Positions 1 through 5,656 of a stretch of 5,959 nucleotides of DNA are shown here, piece after piece. The stretch covers positions 1-5,959 of the forward strand of contig JAAZLP010000013.1 of the NCBI GenBank assembly GCA_012799265.1. Direction: 5' to 3'. Both the position numbers and the translations under genes were made by a program. Below the pieces are notes generated by a model that was not told where the DNA came from, ran no database searches, and saw only the letters and a list, made by a program, of their open reading frames with translations. Positions within the stretch are counted from its first letter, which is position 1; each line of letters opens with the position of its first letter. Source of the DNA: Phyllobacteriaceae bacterium. GTDB taxonomy: Bacteria; Pseudomonadota; Alphaproteobacteria; Rhizobiales; Devosiaceae.

Positions 1-1160
1 CGGCCGCTGACGATGCGACCCAGGTTACCATCCTTCACGCGCCGAACATGAAGGCCGATCCGGCGCGTCATGGCAGCCGCACCGACACCGTGATCGCGCT
101 CGACATGAGCCGCAATCTGGTGCTGATCGTGGGCACGCTCTATGCCGGCGAGATCAAGAAGTCCGTGTTTTCGCTGTTCAATTTCCACGCTCCGGCCAAC
201 AATGTGCTGCCGATGCACTGCTCGGCGAACCTGGGTCCGGAAGGGGAAGCGGCGCTGTTCTTCGGTCTTTCCGGCACCGGCAAGACCACGCTTTCGAACG
301 ATCCTGATCGTCCGCTGATCGGCGATGACGAGCATGGCTGGAGCGATGAAGGCGTCTTCAACCTTGAAGGCGGCTGCTACGCCAAGACCATCAATCTCTC
401 GGAAAAGGCCGAGCCGGAAATCTATGCGGCGACCCGTCGCTTCGGTACCGTGCTCGAGAACGTCATTCTCGACGAGAAGAATGTTCCGGTATTTGAAGAC
501 GTTAGCCTGACCGAAAACACCCGCGCGGCCTATCCGCTGCATGTGCTGCCGTCGATTGCCAAGGGCAGCGTTGGTGGTACGCCGAAGACTGTGGTGTTCC
601 TGACTGCTGACGCTTTTGGTGTTCTGCCGCCGCTGGCGCGTCTGACGCCGGAGCAGGCTGTTTATCACTTCCTGTCGGGTTATACCGCCAAGGTTGCAGG
701 CACTGAACGGGGCATCACCGAGCCGCAGGCGACCTTCTCGGCCTGCTTCGGCGCGCCATTTATGCCTTTGCACCCAACGGTTTACGGCGAGATGCTGGCC
801 GAGCGTCTGCGTAAGAGTGGTGCGCAGACCTGGCTGCTGAACACCGGCTGGACCGGTGGTGGCCATGGCGTTGGCAAGCGCATCGACATCGCGTCGACCC
901 GCCGCCTGCTGACGGCGGCGCTGGATGGTGCTCTCGACACTGTCGAAATGCGCGTCGATCCGCTGTTCGGCTTTGAAGTTCCGCTGAATGTTCAAGGGGT
1001 TGACGCCAAGCTGCTGGACCCGCGCCAGACCTGGGCCGATGGCGAGTCCTATGACGCCCAGGCCGCAAAACTGGTCGAACTGTTCCGCAAGAACTTCGAG
1101 AAGTTCGGTCCGGAAGCTGACGCCAAGGCCGGTCCGCAGCTGCAGATGGCCGCCGAGTAA
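1..1160 (+). CDS. pckA: Phosphoenolpyruvate carboxykinase (ATP), 3' part, cut by the window start
   Basis: Cytosolic enzyme that converts oxaloacetate plus ATP to phosphoenolpyruvate, CO2 and ADP, the entry step of gluconeogenesis from C4 acids. The first full codon is at position 3 and the frame is open for 385 codons to TAA at 1158-1160; an ATG at 48 is internal, not the start. Visible motifs are HAPNMKADPARHGSRTDT; YAGEIKKS (Tyr and tandem Lys for substrate and metal); LPMHCSAN (metal-binding His); the P-loop GLSGTGKT at 264-287; the kinase-2 motif DDEHGW from 324; and ENTR with the catalytic Arg. By motif offset to the ~540-residue E. coli enzyme, about 160 N-terminal residues lie upstream of the window. 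All active-site residues in the visible part are intact. An intrinsic terminator follows 47 bp after the stop, so this is the last gene of its transcript. Identity is near certain. Confidence 0.97.
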   Translation, partial: AADDATQVTILHAPNMKADPARHGSRTDTVIALDMSRNLVLIVGTLYAGEIKKSVFSLFNFHAPANNVLPMHCSANLGPEGEAALFFGLSGTGKTTLSNDPDRPLIGDDEHGWSDEGVFNLEGGCYAKTINLSEKAEPEIYAATRRFGTVLENVILDEKNVPVFEDVSLTENTRAAYPLHVLPSIAKGSVGGTPKTVVFLTADAFGVLPPLARLTPEQAVYHFLSGYTAKVAGTERGITEPQATFSACFGAPFMPLHPTVYGEMLAERLRKSGAQTWLLNTGWTGGGHGVGKRIDIASTRRLLTAALDGALDTVEMRVDPLFGFEVPLNVQGVDAKLLDPRQTWADGESYDAQAAKLVELFRKNFEKFGPEADAKAGPQLQMAAE

Positions 1161-1177
1161 CCTTCGGTTTTCGAGCG

Positions 1178-1199
1178 ATTATGAACGAATTATGAACGA
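1178..1199. repeat. Perfect 11-bp tandem repeat after pckA
   Basis: ATTATGAACGA occurs twice head to tail, at 1178-1188 and 1189-1199, between the pckA stop and its terminator. It is AT-rich in a GC-rich context. It may be slippage, or a direct-repeat protein site; nothing in the sequence decides between these. Confidence 0.8.
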
Positions 1200-1206
1200 G
1201 ATTGAG

Positions 1207-1232
1207 ACCCCGGGCCCTGCGCCCGGGGTTTT
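1207..1232 (+). terminator. Intrinsic terminator of pckA
   Basis: An 8-bp perfect GC stem, CCCCGGGC at 1208-1215 with GCCCGGGG at 1221-1228, closes the loop CCTGC. It is followed directly by TTTTCGTTT. The A at 1207 can pair with the first T. Position and T-tract fit Rho-independent termination of pckA on the plus strand. Confidence 0.88.
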
Positions 1233-1270
1233 CGTTTGGGCAAACGCTGATCCAAAGCGGCGCGGCCAAC

Positions 1271-1293
1271 AAAAAAGGCGCCTCGCGGCGCCC
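1271..1293 (-). terminator. Intrinsic terminator of the cell wall hydrolase gene
   Basis: On the minus strand, GGCGCC (1292-1287), loop GCGA (1286-1283) and GGCGCC (1282-1277) are followed by six T residues (1276-1271). It lies 23 bp after the hydrolase stop. With the pckA terminator it forms a back-to-back pair insulating two convergent genes. Confidence 0.85.
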
Positions 1294-1315
1294 TGGTCTT
1301 ATAACTTATCCCCGC

Positions 1316-2221
1316 TCAGTTCGGAGCGTAGAAGATGTGGCTATCGACAACGGCCACGCGGTTATAGGTCCGCGACCAGGAGGGGCTCACCGCATGGGTG
1401 TGATAGTAGAGAACCGACTTGGGCAGCGCACCGATCTCAGTGCCCTGGGCATATTCGGCATAGACTTCGCGGGCCAGTTCCTTGGAGCGGGCCCAGGCGG
1501 CGCGTTCACCCGGGGTATCGTCACGACCATCGCAGGCGAAGGTGAACTGGCAACGGTACCGACCCTTATCGGCGTTCTGATAGATCACGCCGCAGAGTGA
1601 GCCAGGGAATTTGCCGGAACGGGCGCGATTGACGATCACATTGGCCACAGCCAGCTGACCGGCAGCGCTTTCGCCGCGCGCTTCATGATAGATGGCCTGT
1701 GCCAGGCAACCACGTTCCTTTTCGGCAACCTGAACGCGCTTTTCAGTCGGCTGGAAGCCGTTGGCGACATAGGAGGCCAGAAGGTCGGGCGTAACGCTCG
1801 GCGCAGGACGCGCCGCTGCCGCCGGAGCGGTGAAAGCGTCGATGGCCGAGAGCGCCGTATTGCCGCCGGCGAGCGAGCCGCGGCTGATATAGCCCATCAG
1901 GACATCGGTTGTGAGTTCGGGCTGCGGACCGGACAGGGTCACATCAACCGAGCGCAGCTGCTGCTGGCGCTGGACGTAATTGGCGAGCAGTTCCGGGGTC
2001 AGCGCCTGCTGGCCCATGACGGGCGGTAGGGTTTCCGGGCCAAGGGCCGGCTGGGCGCGCAGCGAAGCGATAGCTTCGGGCATGACTTCGGGCAGAGCCA
2101 GGTTCGAGCGGGTGTCAGCGTGGGCAGGCGTGAAGGTGACAAACAGGACAAGCGCAGCAGCACATACCGCCATAATCGGCGATGCGGCGCGCGCCACCTT
2201 ATTTTGCCAGCCAAACGTCAT
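1316..2221 (-). CDS. Exported cell wall hydrolase, SleB/Hydrolase_2 type
   Basis: A 301-residue protein predicted to cut peptidoglycan in the periplasm. Residues 15-31 form a hydrophobic segment ending in AHA|D, a likely signal-peptidase I site after residue 35; it could also serve as an anchor. The C-terminal part (about 170-299) is a SleB-like lytic domain with CLAQAIYHEARGE, whose Glu180 matches the family's catalytic Glu, then VANVIVNRA, YRCQFTFACDG, the YYHTHAVSP motif and a final SHIFYAP. Residues 40-165 are a low-complexity linker with a threefold Thr-Asp/Glu-Leu-Leu-Tyr motif (see findings). The ATG at 2221 is preceded by AAGGA with 6 nt spacing. CtrA-type boxes lie 140-281 bp upstream, suggesting cell-cycle control. 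In Alphaproteobacteria, which do not sporulate, such proteins act in vegetative wall remodelling, so the name SleB should not be read as a spore function. Fold is confident; the exact bond cleaved is not shown. Confidence 0.92.
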   Translation of the reverse strand: MTFGWQNKVARAASPIMAVCAAALVLFVTFTPAHADTRSNLALPEVMPEAIASLRAQPALGPETLPPVMGQQALTPELLANYVQRQQQLRSVDVTLSGPQPELTTDVLMGYISRGSLAGGNTALSAIDAFTAPAAAARPAPSVTPDLLASYVANGFQPTEKRVQVAEKERGCLAQAIYHEARGESAAGQLAVANVIVNRARSGKFPGSLCGVIYQNADKGRYRCQFTFACDGRDDTPGERAAWARSKELAREVYAEYAQGTEIGALPKSVLYYHTHAVSPSWSRTYNRVAVVDSHIFYAPN

Positions 2222-2227
2222 GCCCAG

Positions 2228-2232
2228 TCCTT
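2228..2232 (-). promoter_or_regulatory. Ribosome binding site of the cell wall hydrolase
   Basis: AAGGA on the minus strand, 6 nt before the ATG at 2221, supports that start codon. Confidence 0.65.
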
Positions 2233-2360
2233 ACCCCTGAGCCCTACCGTTCTCTCCGGTGGGCCTTCTGTTTTGCGAGGCCACTCTTGTGGTCCCCGTC
2301 CAATCCCGGCAGAACACTAACCAAGGCGACTGCAGGAGGGAAGTCGAAATTTACGGCTGG

Positions 2361-2368
2361 TTAACCAT
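2361..2368 (+). promoter_or_regulatory. CtrA-type box, TTAACCAT
   Basis: Exact match to TTAACCAT, a CtrA recognition octamer known from alphaproteobacterial motif studies. It sits 140 bp upstream of the hydrolase start in a noncoding stretch. It reads on the plus strand, opposite to the hydrolase, so it may act as a repressing or auxiliary site. Binding is inferred from sequence only. Confidence 0.55.
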
Positions 2369-2381
2369 AAACCTTAGCGAC

Positions 2382-2396
2382 TTAAGACAGGGTTAA
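2382..2396 (-). promoter_or_regulatory. CtrA-type full site, TTAA-N7-TTAA
   Basis: TTAAGACAGGGTTAA has the exact TTAA-N7-TTAA spacing of the classical CtrA full site. Read on the minus strand, toward the hydrolase, its first half is TTAACCC. It is 161 bp upstream of the hydrolase start, so a CtrA-activated promoter here would give a 5' leader of roughly 110-130 nt. Confidence 0.55.
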
Positions 2397-2451
2397 TGGA
2401 CGCGAGACCCTAGGGAAAGTCCTGATTTGATTGAGTTTTTGGCGTGCTGAA

Positions 2452-2494
2452 CGGCGCCTTACCGCAAAAGATAAGGTTTTATCTATTAGCGCCG
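2452..2494 (-). terminator. Structured element after the HAD gene, possible weak terminator
   Basis: Outer arms CGGCGC (2452-2457) and GCGCCG (2489-2494) are exact inverse complements. Inside them is a perfect 6-bp hairpin, AGATAA (2469-2474) and TTATCT (2479-2484) with a four-base loop. On the minus strand the inner hairpin is followed by TTTTGC, as in a weak intrinsic terminator 26 bp after the HAD stop. The stem is AT-only apart from one pair, so termination is uncertain. An operator is an alternative. Confidence 0.35.
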
Positions 2495-2502
2495 ATGGTT
2501 AA
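2495..2502 (-). promoter_or_regulatory. CtrA-type box, TTAACCAT (minus strand)
   Basis: ATGGTTAA on the plus strand is an exact TTAACCAT on the minus strand. It lies just after the HAD stop codon and 274 bp before the hydrolase start, in the same orientation as the hydrolase. It is the third CtrA-like site in 142 bp. Confidence 0.5.
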
Positions 2503-2509
2503 TCAAATC

Positions 2510-3193
2510 TCACGCCTTGGGGAAAACCGCCTGGTGAACGTGGACGAGACTCTGTACCACATTAATACCAAGCGAGCGGATTTCCGCGGTCGGGCCGACC
2601 AGATCCGGCACCATGATGGTCTGCATGCCGGCAGCATGAGCCGCACGGACGCCGGCATGGCTATCCTCGAAGGCGAGGCAGTGCTGCGGGTCGACGCCCA
2701 GACGGCTGGCGGCCATCAGATAGGGCTCGGGGTGCGGCTTGGGGTTCACCACATCATCGCGGGTGACGATGGTCTGGAAGAAATCAAACAGGCCTGCCGC
2801 GCCCAGATGGTGGCTGGCATGAGGATTGCGCGACGAGGTCGCGACCGCGGTCGGAATGCCCCGATCCCGCAGCGCGCTGACAAATTCACGGGCACCAGGT
2901 TTGACCGGCACACCGTCATGGCTGCGCTCGCGCATGATGACCCGGCACCGCTCGTCAAACAGGGTGTAGGGGAAGGCGACGCCATAGGTGTCGATGAGAA
3001 GACGATTGGTATGTTCGTGGCTTGACCCGACCATGCCGCGATGAACTGTGTCCGTCATCTCGAAACCAAGCTCGGCGCAGACATCGAAGACGATGGTCTT
3101 GAAGACGGACTCGGTGTCGAGCAGCGTGCCGTCCATGTCAAAAATGGCGGCCTGGAAAGGGCGAAGGGAAGTCAGGTCAGAAAACATCGTCAT
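2510..3193 (-). CDS. HAD-superfamily hydrolase (beta-phosphoglucomutase/phosphatase-like)
   Basis: A 227-residue cytosolic protein with the complete set of HAD motifs: FDMDGT with Asp19 (nucleophile) and Asp21; VATSS at 117-121 (motif II); Lys152 in PKPHPEPY (motif III); and FEDS with Glu176-Asp177 (motif IV, Mg2+ binding). An alpha-helical cap domain lies between motifs I and II (about 28-95), as in the subfamily that includes beta-phosphoglucomutase, CbbY and YniC-type sugar phosphatases. Substrate cannot be assigned. A TAA codon directly precedes the ATG at 3193, so the start is either that ATG or the in-frame ATG at 3187; neither has a clear Shine-Dalgarno sequence. The gene diverges from selO and is followed, same strand, by the hydrolase after 288 bp, too far and too rich in regulatory sites for an obvious operon. 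Confidence 0.92.
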   Translation of the reverse strand: MTMFSDLTSLRPFQAAIFDMDGTLLDTESVFKTIVFDVCAELGFEMTDTVHRGMVGSSHEHTNRLLIDTYGVAFPYTLFDERCRVIMRERSHDGVPVKPGAREFVSALRDRGIPTAVATSSRNPHASHHLGAAGLFDFFQTIVTRDDVVNPKPHPEPYLMAASRLGVDPQHCLAFEDSHAGVRAAHAAGMQTIMVPDLVGPTAEIRSLGINVVQSLVHVHQAVFPKA

Positions 3194-3201
3194 TTAAGGC
3201 G

Positions 3202-3207
3202 CTATAG
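3202..3207 (-). promoter_or_regulatory. Possible -10 element for a leaderless HAD transcript
   Basis: CTATAG resembles the alphaproteobacterial -10 hexamer (CTATAT-like). On the minus strand it ends 8 nt before the ATG at 3193, placing a transcript start at or next to the ATG. No good -35 hexamer is seen 16-18 nt upstream. The hexamer is palindromic, so strand is assigned only by position. The rest of the 100-bp divergent gap (3194-3293) shows nothing firm. Confidence 0.3.
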
Positions 3208-3293
3208 GCCGATTTGCCGCCCTCCACCAGAGACAGGAATGCAAGCGGGGTCTGCGCGACGAACGCAGTCGGGCATGCTAGCGTCAAATCGCC

Positions 3294-4703
3294 ATGACAA
3301 ATTTCCTTGCCGCCGACCGACATCTTCAATTGGGCTCCAGCTTTTTCGACCCGGTGGATGCCGCCGACTTTCCGCAGACAATATTGCGTCATCGCGATCA
3401 GCGCTGGGCCAACCGGCTCGGGCTTGGCGAGTTGAGCGAAGACGCCTGGCTCAGCCATTTCGGACGGTTTGAGCCCCTGCCCGGCTCGCTGCCGCGCCCC
3501 TTGGCACTGCGCTATCACGGGCACCAGTTCCGGAGCTATAATCCCGACCTTGGCGACGGACGCGGCTTTCTCTTTGGCCAGTGCATTGATCCGGTGGATG
3601 GACGCCTGCTCGATTTCGGCACCAAGGGATCGGGCAAGACGCCCTGGTCGCGCGGCGGCGACGGGCGGCTGACGCTCAAGGGCGGGGTGCGCGAAGTGCT
3701 GGCTACCGAGATGCTGGAAGCGCTGGGTGTTTATACATCCAAGAGCTTTTCGCTGGTGGAGACGGGTGAGCAGCTCTATCGCGGCGACGAACCATCACCA
3801 ACGCGCTCAGCGGTGCTGACGCGCCTCAGCCACAGCCATATTCGCATCGGCACGTTTCAGCGCCTCGCCTATCTTGAAGACGAGGTGGGGCTTGAAAAGC
3901 TCGTCAATTATGCCATCGCCAACTACTATCCGGCGCTGGCAGAGGCCGAAGACAGGCCTGCGGCTTTCCTCGAAGCCGTCGTCACTGAGGTGGCGCGGCT
4001 TGGCGCGCAGTGGATCGCGGCGGGCTTTGTCCATGGCGTGCTCAACACCGACAATATCAACATTACCGGCGAGAGCTTTGACTATGGGCCCTGGCGCTTC
4101 CTGCCGCGCTATGACCCCGATTTCACCGCAGCCTATTTTGATGAAACCGGGCTTTATAGCTTTGGGCGGCAGCCGGACACGCTTGCCTGGAACCTGACGC
4201 GACTGGCAGAATGCCTGGTGCCGATTTCGTCCATCGAGGCGCTGGAGCCAGCGCTCAATACGGTCTGGCCGGTGTTTCGGGAGCAACTGCCAAAACAGAT
4301 GTTACGGCGGCTGGGGTTGAAGCCGGTTGAGGTTGAACAGGACAGCGCCTTTGTGTCGGCGCTGTTCGGGTTTCTTGGCAAAAGCCAGGTCGGGTACGAG
4401 CAATTCTATTTCGACTGGCGCGGCGGGGGATTGAGCGCGGAGCGGGCGGCGCGAAGCCCGGCGGCAGAGGGCTATGCCGATGAAGCATTCCGGCCGGTGG
4501 CAGACCTAATGGAGGCCTATGGGCCGAGCGATGACGTCAATCTGGAGCATGCCTATTTTGCGCGGGAGAAGCCGCGGACCATGCTGATCGACGAAGTGGA
4601 GGCGATCTGGGCGCCGATTGCTGAGGGGGATGACTGGGGGGCGTTTGAGCGGGCGCTGGGGGAGATTGCGGTGATGCGGGAGGCTTATGGGGTGAGGGTT
4701 TGA
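3294..4703 (+). CDS. selO: Protein adenylyltransferase SelO (YdiU/UPF0061 family)
   Basis: A 469-residue pseudokinase-fold enzyme that, in studied homologues, transfers AMP from ATP to Ser, Thr or Tyr of target proteins and aids redox-stress responses. Diagnostic stretches are ALRYHGHQF, NPDLGDGRGFLFGQ, then FGTKGSGKTPWSR with Lys111 (ATP contact), REVLATEM with Glu139, LTRLSHSHIRIGTFQ with Arg177, and the active-site block FVHGVLNTDNI...FDYGP with Asp253, Asn254 and Asp263 (metal and catalysis). These fit the conserved residues of Pseudomonas syringae SelO. An in-frame TAG at 3279-3281 makes the ATG at 3294 the first possible start; no Shine-Dalgarno sequence precedes it. Length is near the bacterial norm of ~480. 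The only cysteines are Cys97 and Cys307, so the C-terminal Cys or Sec typical of the family is absent. The gene is followed by repeats, not by an operon partner. Confidence 0.93.
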   Translation: MTNFLAADRHLQLGSSFFDPVDAADFPQTILRHRDQRWANRLGLGELSEDAWLSHFGRFEPLPGSLPRPLALRYHGHQFRSYNPDLGDGRGFLFGQCIDPVDGRLLDFGTKGSGKTPWSRGGDGRLTLKGGVREVLATEMLEALGVYTSKSFSLVETGEQLYRGDEPSPTRSAVLTRLSHSHIRIGTFQRLAYLEDEVGLEKLVNYAIANYYPALAEAEDRPAAFLEAVVTEVARLGAQWIAAGFVHGVLNTDNINITGESFDYGPWRFLPRYDPDFTAAYFDETGLYSFGRQPDTLAWNLTRLAECLVPISSIEALEPALNTVWPVFREQLPKQMLRRLGLKPVEVEQDSAFVSALFGFLGKSQVGYEQFYFDWRGGGLSAERAARSPAAEGYADEAFRPVADLMEAYGPSDDVNLEHAYFAREKPRTMLIDEVEAIWAPIAEGDDWGAFERALGEIAVMREAYGVRV

Positions 4704-4735
4704 GGGTTTTCCCGTTGCTCTCATGTTATCCGCGT

Positions 4736-4815
4736 CCGCCCTCGGGGTTGATCCGGGGACCATTATTCACTTTCGCGGGTGCTGAGACTGGCCCTCGGGT
4801 CAAGCCCGAGGGTGG
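4736..4815 (+). repeat. 80-bp palindromic intergenic repeat, copy 1 (diverged)
   Basis: Same length and layout as copies 2 and 3, with about 13 differences from copy 2. The right hairpin (4791-4813) is intact: GCCCTCGGG, loop TCAAG, CCCGAGGGT. The left hairpin (4738-4760) has changed bases, most of which keep G-U pairing on the plus-strand RNA plus one C/A mismatch. Confidence 0.88.
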
Positions 4816-4886
4816 CGCGGTTGGGGGTTGGTTGTATTGTGGACGGGTGTGCCAAATCTCACCTTTCGCGCATACTTGTCCCCGGC

Positions 4887-4966
4887 CCGTCCTCGGGCTT
4901 GACCCGAGGACCGCTATCCACTTCCGCGCGTGTTGAGAGTGGCCCTCGGGTCGAGCCCGAGGGCGG
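4887..4966 (+). repeat. 80-bp palindromic intergenic repeat, copy 2
   Basis: Two 23-nt hairpins, each a 9-bp stem with a 5-nt loop: GTCCTCGGG/CCCGAGGAC at 4889-4911 (loop CTTGA) and GCCCTCGGG/CCCGAGGGC at 4942-4964 (loop TCGAG). The whole element is also an imperfect palindrome: 29 of the outer 35 bases match the inverse complement of the other end. Copy 3 has 75 of 80 bases in common. It resembles REP/BIME or MITE-type short palindromic elements. Confidence 0.92.
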
Positions 4967-5019
4967 GTCGGTGGGTGGGAAGCGTTGAGGGATCGAGCCG
5001 AGCAGGGACGCAAATCGGC

Positions 5020-5047
5020 TTGGCACGCGCTCCCTGGCCGCGATAAA
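5020..5047 (+). promoter_or_regulatory. Possible sigma70-type promoter of the carbonic anhydrase gene
   Basis: TTGGCA (5020-5025, five of six to TTGACA) is followed after 16 nt by GATAAA (5042-5047, four of six to TATAAT). This would give a leader of about 25 nt ending in the ribosome binding site. The -10 match is mediocre, so it is tentative. Confidence 0.4.
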
Positions 5048-5066
5048 CCGGGAGGCCGAAAATACC

Positions 5067-5073
5067 GGAGGAG
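5067..5073 (+). promoter_or_regulatory. Strong ribosome binding site of the carbonic anhydrase gene
   Basis: GGAGGAG lies 6 nt before the ATG at 5080. It fixes that start and is the strongest Shine-Dalgarno sequence in the window. Confidence 0.85.
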
Positions 5074-5079
5074 AAGACC

Positions 5080-5628
5080 ATGTCCGTTTATGCGCTCGAC
5101 GGGGTGAGCCCGAAGATTGACCCGGAGGTCGGGTTCATTGCGCCCAATGCCGTGCTGGTGGGCGATGTGGTCGTCGGGGCGGAGGCCGGGATCTGGTTTG
5201 GCGTTGTGGCACGCGGGGATATCGAGCGCATCACCATCGGCAAGCGGACCAATGTGCAGGAAAATTCCGTGCTGCATACGGACAAGGGATTTCCGCTGAC
5301 CATTGGTGATGATGTCACCATCGGCCACGCGGCTATCGTTCATGGCTGCACGATTGGCGACAATTCGCTGATCGGCATGGGGGCGACCGTGCTCAATGGC
5401 GCGGTGATCGGGAAGAACTGCCTCATCGGCGCCAATGCGCTGATCACCGAGGGAAAGGTGATCCCGGACAATTCGCTGGTGATGGGCGCGCCGGGCAAGG
5501 TTGTGCGCGAGATCGATGCGGAGGGCGTGGCGGCGCTGACGGCTTCGGCGGAGCGCTATGTGAAGAATGCGAAGCGCTTTGCGGCGGGAATGAAGCCGGT
5601 GGGCGGGATCGGGTTTGATCCGGCGTAA
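5080..5628 (+). CDS. Gamma-class carbonic anhydrase family protein (left-handed beta-helix)
   Basis: A 182-residue cytosolic protein made of hexapeptide repeats ([IV]G-x4 type) from about residue 18 to 135, the left-handed beta-helix that forms trimers with metal sites between subunits. The metal ligands of the gamma family are present: His66 (ENSVLH), His83 and His88 (GHAAIVHG). Arg45, Asp47 (ARGD) and Gln60 match the active-site Arg, Asp and Gln of the archaeal enzyme Cam. The acidic loop carrying Cam's proton-shuttle Glu is absent, as in the CamH/YrdA/PaaY group, whose members may have weak or no CO2 hydration activity or bind other substrates. Residues 140-175 form the usual C-terminal helix. 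It is probably monocistronic: own promoter-like sequence, strong ribosome binding site, and an 80-bp repeat on each side. The family is certain; enzymatic activity is not. Confidence 0.93.
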   Translation: MSVYALDGVSPKIDPEVGFIAPNAVLVGDVVVGAEAGIWFGVVARGDIERITIGKRTNVQENSVLHTDKGFPLTIGDDVTIGHAAIVHGCTIGDNSLIGMGATVLNGAVIGKNCLIGANALITEGKVIPDNSLVMGAPGKVVREIDAEGVAALTASAERYVKNAKRFAAGMKPVGGIGFDPA

Positions 5629-5656
5629 CAGCGCGGCAGCCCTTTAAATACCGCTC

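Larger units (their letters stand above)
4704..5079. other. 376-bp intergenic region with repeats and promoter
   Basis: Between selO and the carbonic anhydrase gene I find no credible gene. The stretch holds two 80-bp palindromic repeats (4736-4815 and 4887-4966), a 71-bp spacer between them with no recognisable signal, and a promoter-like and ribosome-binding region (5020-5073). No T-tract terminator for selO is seen; the repeat hairpins may stand in for one. Short open frames here translate repeat sequence and read as GLDPRT/GLTRGP-like peptides, a known sort of false protein. Confidence 0.75.

Noticed and set aside
1202..1600. Plus-strand open frame of 132 codons
   Set aside because: Antisense to the SleB-type domain of the hydrolase and running through both terminators.
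2444..3025. 193-residue plus-strand open frame
   Set aside because: Almost wholly antisense to the HAD gene, whose motifs are complete; no ribosome site and no recognisable domain.
3211..3290. Inverted pair GATTTG (3211-3216) and CAAATC (3285-3290) flanking the divergent promoter gap
   Set aside because: Only six bases with a wide 68-bp gap; too short to claim an operator.
3177..3524. 115-residue minus-strand frame ending in a natural-looking tail (SLVEGGKSAYSALNDDVF)
   Set aside because: Most of it is antisense to the conserved 5' part of selO and its end overlaps the HAD start; no independent support, though the tail is oddly protein-like.
3807..4286. 159-residue minus-strand frame
   Set aside because: Antisense to the selO active-site region, which is clearly coding on the plus strand.
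4736..4820. Target-site duplication around repeat copy 1 (CGCGT before, CGCGG after)
   Set aside because: The match is imperfect and copies 2 and 3 show no flanking duplication.
5021..5040. TGGCACG resembling the -24 part of a sigma54 promoter
   Set aside because: The -12 GC expected at the fixed 10-bp spacing is CT here, so the sigma54 pattern is not met; a sigma70-type reading is preferred.
4704..5079. CRISPR array suggested by regularly repeated palindromes
   Set aside because: Repeats are 80 bp, only three, spaced 71 bp and 690 bp apart with a whole gene in one gap; no spacer regularity and no cas genes.
4726..5343. 205-residue open frame on the minus strand over the repeats and the 5' part of the carbonic anhydrase gene
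   Set aside because: It is made of repeat palindromes and antisense hexapeptide-repeat sequence; the peptide (GLTRGP, SSPRTG-like) is the familiar false product of such repeats.
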